DNA of 64,000 bases from Nitrospira sp. Lineage in GTDB: Bacteria > Nitrospirota > Nitrospiria > Nitrospirales > Nitrospiraceae. Positions 52,776 to 64,000 of the stretch are shown here, piece by piece. Position numbers and translations under genes: made by a program. The stretch covers positions 2,680,800-2,744,799 of the forward strand of contig CP126122.1 in assembly GCA_030123565.1 (NCBI GenBank). Direction: 5' to 3'. Within the stretch, counting starts at the first letter, position 1, and every line of letters begins with the position of its first letter. The notes beneath the pieces were generated by a model. The model was not told the DNA's origin. It did not search any database and worked only from the letters and a program-made list of their open reading frames with translations.

Positions 52776-52949
52776 ATGAAATTCAGAGACTTTATGAGTC
52801 AGTCTCTTAAGGAATTTGAGGAACACCTGAAAAATCAGAAAATGGCTGACACTACAATAAGAGAAAGGATGAAGGGGGCTAGAGAGTTTGCAAGATTTCT
52901 GGTTGATGAACCCCATCTGTATGGGGAACGGACCAAAGACACAATTTAG
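52776..52949 (+). CDS. Small protein resembling an integrase SAM-like domain
   Basis: A 57-residue open frame with AGAGGAGG 5 bases before its ATG, the best ribosome-binding site in this region. The stretch 'FEEHLKNQKMADTTIRERM' followed by 'REFARFL' has the spacing of the core-binding domain of tyrosine recombinases ('L.EFL.HL...KG.S..TI..Y...L..F..FL'). No catalytic domain follows, so it is either a remnant or a stand-alone small protein. Codon use is AT-richer than the flanking core genes. Confidence 0.5.
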   Translation: MKFRDFMSQSLKEFEEHLKNQKMADTTIRERMKGAREFARFLVDEPHLYGERTKDTI

Positions 52950-52971
52950 CCAGTCCACTCCCACATGAATT

Positions 52972-53098
52972 CCAGGCCATTCAAAAAGCCTGGCCAGCTA
53001 GGCCGCAACGAGTGAAATCCCGAGGCGTACGCTTTTGGGTACGTTGAGGGTTTGAGCGAAGCGAGAACGACGCTGGGAGGATTTTCAGCGGCCTGGTT
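52972..53098. repeat. Intergenic repeat element with internal hairpin
   Basis: About 127 bases running from 'ccattcaaaaagcctggcc' to 'gattttcagcggcctgg', with near-complementary ends and an internal CGTAC-8-GTACG hairpin at 53026-53043. A partial relative is at 50788-50812. It has no coding capacity I can support and looks like a small miniature element. Confidence 0.5.
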
Positions 53099-53125
53099 TT
53101 GCAGCCTTGTCTGTTGGGAGGTACC

Positions 53126-53196
53126 TATCGACGCCCGCGGCTATCTTCGGCCTTCGGCCATGGCCTATACGATCAGCGGGGCGTTGAGCGTGTCAC
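53126..53196 (-). pseudogene. Degenerate copy of the gltD 3'-coding region
   Basis: Over about 72 positions this matches the 3' part of the intact gltD gene (54240-54315) at roughly 80%, on the same strand. The translated remains keep 'APLIV' and 'AMAEGR' in place of the GltD 'ASLIVWAIAEGR', but with a stop codon at the Trp, a one-base deletion and a second stop. The rest of gltD is absent here. It is a fragment, not a gene. Confidence 0.65.
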
Positions 53197-53537
53197 TTCC
53201 CACTCCCATTTTTCGATCGGCTTGCTGGGTTTCAATGCACCACTTGCGTAGGCGAGATGAAGCGCCTCTTCCTGCCAAGCCGGACCGTTGGGTCGGCGTG
53301 GCAGAGAGTATCGCCGCGAGTTGCGAGTGCCCATTTGAGGGAAAGGACGATCCATCGCTCATCTTAGTGGAGTCCTTTTCGATGCCAGATAGCGTTCATC
53401 GTAGCCAAATGGCCATCCTAGAAAGTGCTAGCCTGGTTGATTCCCCAACTTCGCTCGTCAATCACACACGTCCTCCCAGCGTGCCGCGTGAAGCCTCTCA
53501 CCCAGGCAAGGACTTCACGCGCTTCCCTTCCATTTCG

Positions 53538-53659
53538 GGCGAGGTGGCCGGTATGGTCTCCATTGCGCGCATGGAGCGAGCACCGCCCTTGATGCGAAAC
53601 TTCTAATTTGATCCTGGTGCGCGGTCTGCGAGCACAGAGACCATACCGGCCACCTCGCC
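53538..53659. repeat. Long inverted repeat, 23-bp perfect arms
   Basis: The arm at 53538-53560 (around GAGGTGGCCGGTATGGTCTC) recurs as its reverse complement at 53637-53659, 76 bases away. The right arm continues into short imperfect direct repeats of 'gcgagcacag' near 53628 and 53687. It lies in a region without genes and could be the end of a decayed mobile or repetitive element. Confidence 0.6.
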
Positions 53660-53726
53660 ACTCCCCCTTCCGAGGCCGCGCGTTGCGCGAGCACAGGGAG
53701 TGACCAGGCCCGGCTGCTGCATTTCT

Positions 53727-53928
53727 TCACCGCAGTGGAATTTCGACAACAGATCCGGACTTGATTGCTCGAATCGTTTCCTCAACTGTCAGTAAAAGAC
53801 CGACCATTGCGAGAACTTGGTTGGTAGGGATGACGATGATCACCAATTTCCGCCCTCAGAGATTCTGTTGGTGGCGGAGGTTCTGATCGGCGGTGACGTG
53901 AAACCGACTCGTCGAGCAGGATCTTCAA
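53727..53928 (-). pseudogene. Decayed DUF5615 (PIN-like) toxin gene
   Basis: The start 'MKILLDESV' (TTG start overlapping the antitoxin stop) is the canonical opening of DUF5615 PIN-like toxins. The C-terminal part 'VTADQNLRHQQNL' ... 'GRKLVIIVIPTNQ' ... 'IKSGSVVEIPLR' is also unmistakable, but lies in another frame, and a TGA replaces the codon after 'QQNL'. About 50 residues of the middle are missing. An internal deletion with a frameshift, plus a nonsense change, has destroyed the gene. Confidence 0.72.
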
Positions 53929-54180
53929 GCAAACTGTGCCAACTTCAAGAGAGTGGACTTGGAAAACTCAAGGACTTGGATCGCTTGTTGGCGGGTGACG
54001 CTGGGAAAGTTATCCAGAAACTCATCAAGGGATAGGCCTGCTTCCACGCGCGTCCCCTTGAACACCGGAGCCCCACTCACAATTTCTGGATCGATGGTAA
54101 TCGGAAGGAACCCGAGCTCTTTCTCGTCGATGATCAGTCGGAAGGAACCCGAGCTCTTTCTCGTCGATGATCAGGCTCAT
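53925..54180 (-). pseudogene. DUF433 antitoxin gene frameshifted by a 37-bp tandem duplication
   Basis: Removing one copy of the tandem unit at 54101-54174 restores a 72-residue DUF433 protein: 'MSLIIDEKELGFLP', then 'ITIDPEIVSGAPVFKGTR', then 'DEFLDNFPSVTRQQAIQVLEF'. As it stands, the extra 37 bases shift the frame after residue 14 and a stop follows. No usable ATG, GTG or TTG lies before the conserved region in the second copy. DUF433 proteins are antitoxins of DUF5615 toxins, whose remnant lies just downstream. AAGGAG is present upstream. Confidence 0.75.
54101..54174. repeat. Perfect tandem duplication, 2 x 37 bp
   Basis: The 37-base unit at 54101-54137 is repeated without a mismatch at 54138-54174. 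Because 37 is not a multiple of three it shifts the frame of the DUF433 gene. Perfect identity suggests a recent slippage event, or an assembly artefact. Confidence 0.9.
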
Positions 54181-54194
54181 AAAACCCGTTCTCC

Positions 54195-55631
54195 TTACGA
54201 GAGGGTTTTCTTCGCCGACTTGCCCGCCTGCAGATACTTATCGATGCCCGCCGCCATCTTGCGGCCTTCGGCAATGGCCCAGACGATGAGGGAGGCGCCG
54301 CGCTTGGTGTCGCCGCCGGCAAAGACACCGTCGAGGTTGGTCATGAAGTTGTCATCGACGGTCACACAGCCGCGCGCATCGTAGGCGACGCCGAGGCTGT
54401 CGAGGAGACCGTTTCGCACCGGGCCGGTGAAGCCCATGGCGAGGAGCACGAGATCCGCCGCCAGTTCGAACTCCGTGTCCGGGACCGGCATGAACTTGCC
54501 GCCTTCGAACTTCACGCGCTGCGCGTGCAGCTTGGTGACATGGCCGTTGTGACCGGTGAACTTGGTGGTGGACACGCTCCACTGGCGGTCGCACCCTTCT
54601 TCATGCGCGTGCGAGGTGCGGAGCTGGAGCGGCCAAAGCGGCCATGGCGTGGAATCCGCGCGCGCGAGCGGGGGCTCCGGCAGCACCTCGAACTGATAGG
54701 CTTCGGTGCAGCCCTGGCGATGCGCGGTCCCCAGACAATCCGACCCGGTATCGCCGCCTCCGATGATGACCACCCGCTTCCCCTTGGCGGTGATCGGTTC
54801 GTCGGCCACAGAGATACCGGCCGTCCGCTTGTTCTGCTGCGTCAGATACTCCATGGCGAAGTGAATGCCCTTGAGGTCGCGACCTGGTATCGGTAGATCG
54901 CGCGCCTGTTCGGCCCCCATGGTCAGCCCGACCGCATCGAACTGCCGACGCAGTTGCTCGCCCGTGATGTCCGTCCCTACGGCGACGCCGGTCTTGAACT
55001 CGACTCCCTCGGCCTTCATCTGTTCGAGCCGCCGATCGATGACCCACTTTTCCATTTTGAAATCCGGGATGCCGTAACGCAGGAGCCCGCCGATGCGGTC
55101 CGCCTTTTCAAGCACCGTCACCGTGTGGCCTGCCCGCGCCAACTGTTGCGCGGCAGCAAGGCCTGCCGGGCCGGAACCGACGATCGCGACCGTCTTCCCG
55201 GTCTTCCTGACCGGGAGGGCCGGTTCGACCAGGCCCTCGTTGAAGCCGCGATCGATGATGTTCCATTCGATAATGCGGATCGACACCGGATCGCTGTTGA
55301 TCCCCAGCACGCAGGCCCCTTCACAGGGGGCCGGGCAGAGGCGGCCGGTGAACTCGGGAAAATTGTTGGTGGTATGCAGGGCCTTGAGTGCATCTTTCCA
55401 GCGCCCGCGGTAGACGAGATCGTTCCACTCGGGAATCAGGTTCACGACGGGACAGCCGGTATTGCCCTGACAGAAGGGTACGCCGCAGTCCATGCAGCGC
55501 GCGCCCTGGATCTTGAGCTTATCCTCGGAAATGGGCTCATACATTTCCTTCCAATCGAGCACGCGCAACTCGACCGGTTTCCGCTTCGGCCCTTCACGGG
55601 CATATTTCAAAAAGCCCTTTGGATCACCCAT
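54195..55631 (-). CDS. gltD: Glutamate synthase small subunit / FAD-NAD(P) oxidoreductase
   Basis: A 478-residue flavoprotein that passes electrons from NAD(P)H to the large subunit. The N-terminal Cys motifs 'CMDCGVPFCQGNTGCP' and 'RLCPAPCEGAC' bind two 4Fe-4S clusters. The FAD site is 'GSGPAGLAAAQQLA' and the pyridine-nucleotide site 'GGGDTGSDC'. 'GDTKRGASLIVWAIAEGRKMA' near the C-terminus is the family's FAD closing motif. Length is normal for GltD. It follows gltB by a 53-base gap filled by a repeat. Immediately downstream lies the decayed TA pair. Confidence 0.95.
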   Translation of the reverse strand: MGDPKGFLKYAREGPKRKPVELRVLDWKEMYEPISEDKLKIQGARCMDCGVPFCQGNTGCPVVNLIPEWNDLVYRGRWKDALKALHTTNNFPEFTGRLCPAPCEGACVLGINSDPVSIRIIEWNIIDRGFNEGLVEPALPVRKTGKTVAIVGSGPAGLAAAQQLARAGHTVTVLEKADRIGGLLRYGIPDFKMEKWVIDRRLEQMKAEGVEFKTGVAVGTDITGEQLRRQFDAVGLTMGAEQARDLPIPGRDLKGIHFAMEYLTQQNKRTAGISVADEPITAKGKRVVIIGGGDTGSDCLGTAHRQGCTEAYQFEVLPEPPLARADSTPWPLWPLQLRTSHAHEEGCDRQWSVSTTKFTGHNGHVTKLHAQRVKFEGGKFMPVPDTEFELAADLVLLAMGFTGPVRNGLLDSLGVAYDARGCVTVDDNFMTNLDGVFAGGDTKRGASLIVWAIAEGRKMAAGIDKYLQAGKSAKKTLS

Positions 55632-55684
55632 TTCCTACTCGTCGCTCGTATCTCGTCATTCGTCTCTCGCCTGACGCTTCATGT
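55632..55684. repeat. Short dispersed repeat filling the gltB-gltD gap
   Basis: The whole space between the gltB stop and the gltD start is made of words such as 'ctcgtatctcgtcattcg' and 'tctctcgcctgacgcttc'. The same words occur in inverted orientation inside the membrane-protein gene at 49574-49679. No ribosome-binding site of the usual kind is visible for gltD. Confidence 0.6.
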
Positions 55685-60205
<4,521 letters not shown>

Positions 60206-60423
60206 GGCACGTATTCTCGTCGAACAGGCAGGTAATTACCTGAAGAACAGACTCCCCTCGCGGGGACGTTGAAGCCGTCGAACGACTACTGTGACTGCTC
60301 GCATCTTTTCGGGGACACACTATAGGTCGAGGACACAAAAATGAGAAGTCACCTTACTGGATGAAACGGGAAACTGTCAAGAGAACGGCGGTGCGATCCG
60401 GCGGCAAACCGATCGGCTGAAGC

Positions 60424-60453
60424 TTGACTTAAGGGAGTTTCCTGCCCTACTAT
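60424..60453 (+). promoter_or_regulatory. Sigma-70 promoter for the polyprenyl synthase gene
   Basis: TTGACT and TACTAT are separated by 18 bases. The predicted start of transcription is about base 60460, immediately before the first ATG of the gene at 60461. That would make a nearly leaderless message, or a 36-base leader if the ATG at 60497 is used. Confidence 0.6.
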
Positions 60454-60460
60454 CCGCCCC

Positions 60461-61465
60461 ATGCCGAACGGACCGACCACCCTCACACTCCACAGCATGG
60501 CTGATGTGTGGGATGTGTACCGCGAGGAGCTTGAGGGGGTCGAGGACCAGATTCGAAAAAACCTCGATTCCAGCGTGGCCCTCGTCAACACGGTGGCCGC
60601 CCACATCCTCAACAGCGGCGGCAAACGCATCCGGCCGCTCTTCGTCCTGCTCAGCGCCAGACTCTGCGAATATGCCGGCCGCGACCATCACGCGCTCGGC
60701 AGCCTGGTCGAATTCATCCACACCGCGACCCTGTTGCACGACGACGTCGTGGATGACGCCGACCTGCGCCGGGGCCGCCGGACCGCGAGCAAGGTCTGGG
60801 GCAACCAAATCAGCATTCTCGTCGGCGACTATCTCTACTCGCGCGCGATCTGCCAGATCGTCGATTTCCGCAATCAAGGCATCAACGAAGCCATGGCCGA
60901 GGCCTGCCGGAAGATGGCCGAGGGCGAGGTCTTGCAGCTCTATTACAACGGCAATCCGCTGATGCCGGAACCGGAGTATCTCCGCATCATCGAGCACAAG
61001 ACGGCCGGTCTCATTGCAGCATCGTGCAAGATCGGCGCGATCATCGGCGGGGCCACGGAAGAATTACAGGAGGCGCTGTTCCGGTTCGGACAGCGGCTGG
61101 GCATTGCGTTCCAACTGGCGGACGATACGCTGGACTATACCGCCAACGGCGAACAACTGGGCAAGACGCTCGGGCAGGACCTTCGGCAAGGCAAAGCGAC
61201 CCTGCCGCTGTTGCATCTCTTGCAGCATTGCTCGGAGCAAGATCGGGAGTTGATCAAGGATCGGATGGAGACGCGGACCTTGACGGATGAGGAGCTCCGC
61301 CGCATCGTGGCCTTGATGCAGGAGTATGGGTCCATCGCCTATGCCGTGGAGCGGGCACGGGCCTTCGTCGCCGCCGCCAAGCGCGATCTCGACCTGTTCC
61401 ACGACAACACCGCCAAGCGCGCCCTGTCCATCACCGCCGATTACATGGTGACTCGCGACCGCTGA
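60461..61465 (+). CDS. Polyprenyl (octaprenyl-type) diphosphate synthase
   Basis: A 334-residue trans-prenyltransferase extending a prenyl chain for quinone side chains. The two aspartate-rich motifs are DDVVD at residues 94-98 and DDTLD at 221-225; 'GGKRIRPLFVLLSARL' and 'GQDLRQGKATLPLLHLL' are further signatures. Chain length cannot be read with certainty, but overall it resembles IspB/IdsA-type enzymes making C35-C45 chains. No ribosome-binding site precedes the ATG at 60461 or the one at 60497; the mapped promoter decides little. It is divergent from gltB. Confidence 0.92.
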   Translation: MPNGPTTLTLHSMADVWDVYREELEGVEDQIRKNLDSSVALVNTVAAHILNSGGKRIRPLFVLLSARLCEYAGRDHHALGSLVEFIHTATLLHDDVVDDADLRRGRRTASKVWGNQISILVGDYLYSRAICQIVDFRNQGINEAMAEACRKMAEGEVLQLYYNGNPLMPEPEYLRIIEHKTAGLIAASCKIGAIIGGATEELQEALFRFGQRLGIAFQLADDTLDYTANGEQLGKTLGQDLRQGKATLPLLHLLQHCSEQDRELIKDRMETRTLTDEELRRIVALMQEYGSIAYAVERARAFVAAAKRDLDLFHDNTAKRALSITADYMVTRDR

Positions 61466-61594
61466 ATCGCCGCCGTTCGGCTTCACAATGCCCACGCTCC
61501 GCTGACGCAGCGCATCCGTTCAGGCACCACCCCGGCTCACCGCCGGGCGAGCAGGGTCACACCGCATCAACGAGAGAAAAGGATAGAAACCCGC

Positions 61595-62917
61595 ATGGCA
61601 CACGTCATTCCCTTTCACGGCACGCTCTACGATCCCGCAACCGTCGGCGACGTCCGCCAGGTCGTCGCGCCTCCCTACGATATCATCGACAGTACCTTGC
61701 AGAAGACGTTGCACGACCGCCATCCGCACAACGTCATCCGTCTGGAACTGGGGTACGAACAGCCGGGCGACGGCGCGTCCGACAACAAATACAGCCGCGC
61801 CGCGGCCGCGCTGAAGGACTGGTTGAAAACCGGCGCCCTGCGTCGGGACTCCCAACCGGCCGTCTATTACCATACGATCGAATACCAGCCGCCCTATTCG
61901 GCGCCCGGCACACCGACCAAGCTGTTCAAGGGCTTCCTCTCGACGGTGGAATTGGAAGAGTTCGGGTCGGGGAAAATCTATCCGCACGAGAACACACGCG
62001 CCGCGGCCAAGACGGACCGGCTCAATCTGTTGGAGGCCTGTCGCGCAAACTTCAGCCCGATCATCTCCCTCTACTCGGACCCGCAGAACGAGATCCTCGC
62101 CCTGATCGAACGGGCCGTCGCCTCGGACAAGCCTCGCATCGACTTTCAGGACGACGTGGGTTTTCGGCAACGGCTTTGGAGCGTCACGGATGCGGGCGTG
62201 CTCGACAGGGTCGTCCAGCTCATGAAGACCAAGCTTCTCTTCATCGCCGACGGCCATCATCGCTATGAAACGGCGCTGAACTATCGCCGCGCCCGGCGGC
62301 AGCAGGCCGGCGCACCGGCGACACCCCAGCCCTACGACAATGTCCTGATGCTCTTCGCAAGCCTGGAAGATAAGGGCTTGACCGTGTTGCCGACGCATCG
62401 CGTCCTGACGACACCGGTACCGGCTGTCGCAGACCTGTTGCGCAGGCTCGATCCGGTCTTTGAGGTCACACCCTTTCCCTTCCAGCCGAACAATGAACCG
62501 CAGGTGCGCGGACAATTCATCGAGACCCTGCGCAGCCGCGGGCAGTCCGTGCCGATGTTCGGCCTGGCGTTACAGCATGATCCGCACTATTACCTGCTGG
62601 CCTTGCGGGCGGCGCATCGCCCTTCAGCCTCCGCCTCACCGCGCGATCGGCTTGACGTGTCGCTGTTGCAACAACATGTCGTCACGACCCTCTGCCGGAC
62701 CCAGCAGGAACAGGAAGCGATCCTCTATTCGAAGGACGACCATGAAGCGTTGAACTGGGTGCGCCAAGGCATCGGCACCGCCGCGCTGCTGCTGAATCCG
62801 ACCAAGGTCGCGGAAGTGCAGGCCGTCGCCTCCGCAGGCGAACGGATGCCCCACAAGTCCACGTACTTCTTCCCCAAGCCGTTGACCGGATTGGTCATGA
62901 ATGTGATGGAAGGTTGA
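61595..62917 (+). CDS. DUF1015-family protein
   Basis: A 440-residue soluble protein of the widespread DUF1015 family (SpoU-like or 'HTH'-free, uncharacterised). Conserved stretches are 'ADGHHRYETALNYR' near residues 214-227, 'VAPPYDIID' near 22-30 and 'LFASLEDKGLTVLPTHRVL' near 250-268. Its biochemical role is not known; genome context in other bacteria often links it to serine or phosphoserine metabolism, which I cannot test here. GGATAG lies about 11 bases before the ATG. A two-component regulator gene follows 10 bases after the stop. Confidence 0.85.
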   Translation: MAHVIPFHGTLYDPATVGDVRQVVAPPYDIIDSTLQKTLHDRHPHNVIRLELGYEQPGDGASDNKYSRAAAALKDWLKTGALRRDSQPAVYYHTIEYQPPYSAPGTPTKLFKGFLSTVELEEFGSGKIYPHENTRAAAKTDRLNLLEACRANFSPIISLYSDPQNEILALIERAVASDKPRIDFQDDVGFRQRLWSVTDAGVLDRVVQLMKTKLLFIADGHHRYETALNYRRARRQQAGAPATPQPYDNVLMLFASLEDKGLTVLPTHRVLTTPVPAVADLLRRLDPVFEVTPFPFQPNNEPQVRGQFIETLRSRGQSVPMFGLALQHDPHYYLLALRAAHRPSASASPRDRLDVSLLQQHVVTTLCRTQQEQEAILYSKDDHEALNWVRQGIGTAALLLNPTKVAEVQAVASAGERMPHKSTYFFPKPLTGLVMNVMEG

Positions 62918-62927
62918 GCGGAACTCG

Positions 62928-64000
62928 ATGAAGGCCAAGGTTCTCATCGTCGACGACGATCAGGACATCGTGACGATGTTGCAGGATCGCCTCGACGCCG
63001 GAGGGTACAAGACCCTGACGGCCGGCGACGGCCAGCGCGGGATCGAACTCATCGAGCAGGAATCCCCCAACCTGGTGTTGCTCGACCTCTACCTGCCCCG
63101 CCTCAAGGGCATGGACGTGTTGAAGCGCATGGCCCAGAACCGGCAGATCGACGACATCCCGGTCATCGTCATGACCGCCGCCGGCACGATTCCCGACGCC
63201 GTCGAAGCCATGCGCCAGGGCGCCTACGACTTCCTCACGAAACCGCTCGAAAAAGACCATCTGCTGATCGTGATCCAAAAGGCGCTCGAGCGGGACTCGC
63301 TGAAGCGGCAGGTGGCCGCCCTCAAGTCCGACGTTCAGAACCGCTATGCCACCATCGTGGGAGACAGCCCGAAGATCAAGGCCATCATCGAATCGGCCCA
63401 ACGGGCAGCCAAGTCGGACGCCAGCATTCTTCTGCTCGGAGAAAGCGGGACGGGCAAGGAACTCTTCGCGCGCTCCATCCACCAATGGAGCCCTCGCCAG
63501 GGCATGCCCATGGTCGTCATCAATTGTGTGGCGCTCACGGAGACCCTGCTCGAGAACGAACTCTTCGGCCACGAACGCGGATCTTTCACCGGCGCGGACC
63601 GGATGCAAAAGGGAAAACTCGAAATGGCCGACGGAGGGACGGTGTTTCTCGACGAGATCGGGGACATGTCCTTGCCGCTGCAGGCCAAACTCCTGCGCGT
63701 GCTGCAGGACAAGGAATTCCAACGGGTCGGCGGGACACGCCCCGTCTCCGTCAACATCCGCTTCGTAGCGGCCACCAACAAAGATCTCAAACAGGCCGTG
63801 AAGGCCGGACAGTTCAGGGAAGATCTCTTTTTCCGACTCAACGTCGTGAGCTTTACGCTCCCCCCGTTGCGGGAACGTAGTGAGGATATCCCGATGCTTG
63901 CGGAATTCTTCCTCAAGCGCCATGCCTATGAGACGAAACGCCCGAACATCACCCTGAGCCAGGCGGCCCACGCCGCGCTGACCCATTATCCCTGGCCCGG
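62928..64000 (+). CDS. NtrC-type sigma-54-dependent response regulator, 3' truncated by window edge
   Basis: The open frame starts at the ATG and runs off the window after about 357 codons. A receiver domain (residues 1-120) has the acidic pocket Asp10-Asp11, phosphoacceptor Asp53 and Lys105. A sigma-54 AAA+ domain follows: Walker A GESGTGKE at 171-178, the sigma-54 contact loop GSFTGA near 218-223 (Ser in place of the usual Ala), and Walker B with 'FLDEIGD' near 240-246. The C-terminal DNA-binding domain lies outside. It likely switches on sigma-54 promoters in response to a kinase not seen here. It starts 10 bases after the DUF1015 gene. Confidence 0.93.
   Translation, partial: MKAKVLIVDDDQDIVTMLQDRLDAGGYKTLTAGDGQRGIELIEQESPNLVLLDLYLPRLKGMDVLKRMAQNRQIDDIPVIVMTAAGTIPDAVEAMRQGAYDFLTKPLEKDHLLIVIQKALERDSLKRQVAALKSDVQNRYATIVGDSPKIKAIIESAQRAAKSDASILLLGESGTGKELFARSIHQWSPRQGMPMVVINCVALTETLLENELFGHERGSFTGADRMQKGKLEMADGGTVFLDEIGDMSLPLQAKLLRVLQDKEFQRVGGTRPVSVNIRFVAATNKDLKQAVKAGQFREDLFFRLNVVSFTLPPLRERSEDIPMLAEFFLKRHAYETKRPNITLSQAAHAALTHYPWP

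Noticed and set aside
53173-53355. Minus-strand 60-codon open frame with a fairly protein-like composition ('WQEEALHLAYASGALKPSKPI')
   Set aside because: It overlaps the gltD remnant, has no ribosome-binding site and matches no family I know. It may be a decayed piece of another gene.
62895-63986. Minus-strand open frame of about 363 codons at the right edge
   Set aside because: Antisense shadow of the NtrC-type regulator, whose receiver and AAA+ motifs are intact.

Overview
The window reads as a chromosomal segment of a GC-rich Gram-negative bacterium, most likely a Nitrospira-like member of the Nitrospirota. This rests on a full Tol-Pal envelope system, many lipoproteins, c-type cytochromes, molybdenum-cofactor and Tat genes grouped with an Mrp ATPase, a ferredoxin-type GltBD pair, and short dispersed repeats. 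The genus is inferred from gene content and style; no rRNA or nitrite oxidoreductase gene lies in the window.

Layout. 1-3989: tail of a tripartite exporter operon (permease, ATPase, membrane-fusion protein, outer-membrane factor). 4219-7334: TPR protein, secreted LamG-like protein, MFS transporter. 7652-9243 (minus): an RRM RNA-binding protein with its own terminator, and a 2-oxoglutarate/Fe(II) oxygenase. 9281-12004 (minus): an ABC-2 transporter with an interposed membrane protein, then a six-heme cytochrome. 11997-17432 (minus): mobB, moeA, an Mrp/Nbp35-type ATPase, tatC and a DegP-type protease, a set suited to maturing and exporting metalloenzymes. 17548-24648: lipoprotein, GT2 glycosyltransferase, polytopic membrane protein, carbamoyltransferase, and a caspase-fold lipoprotein lacking both catalytic residues. 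24812-25395: monoheme cytochrome c with a very clear promoter.

25707-39282 is a long minus-strand run: tolQ, tolR, a TolA/TonB-like protein, tolB, pal, two tandem cpoB-like genes, mutL, miaA, a methylthioadenosine phosphorylase, a PfkB kinase, a TPR lipoprotein and rodZ. tRNA-Asp, tRNA-Val and a xer recombinase lie just upstream. 40848-49923 holds an LpoA-like protein, trpS and a set of small envelope and regulatory genes.

50192-51975 carries an FKBP, an exported protein and a DUF5069 protein. 52046-54180 is an eroded accessory patch: AT-richer genes, a small integrase-SAM-like ORF, dispersed repeats, a degenerate copy of the gltD 3' end, and a decayed DUF433/DUF5615 toxin-antitoxin pair broken by a 37-bp tandem duplication. 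54195-60205 encodes GltD and GltB. The window closes with a polyprenyl diphosphate synthase, a DUF1015 protein and the start of an NtrC-type regulator.

All calls come from reading the sequence and recalling family motifs; no database search was possible.
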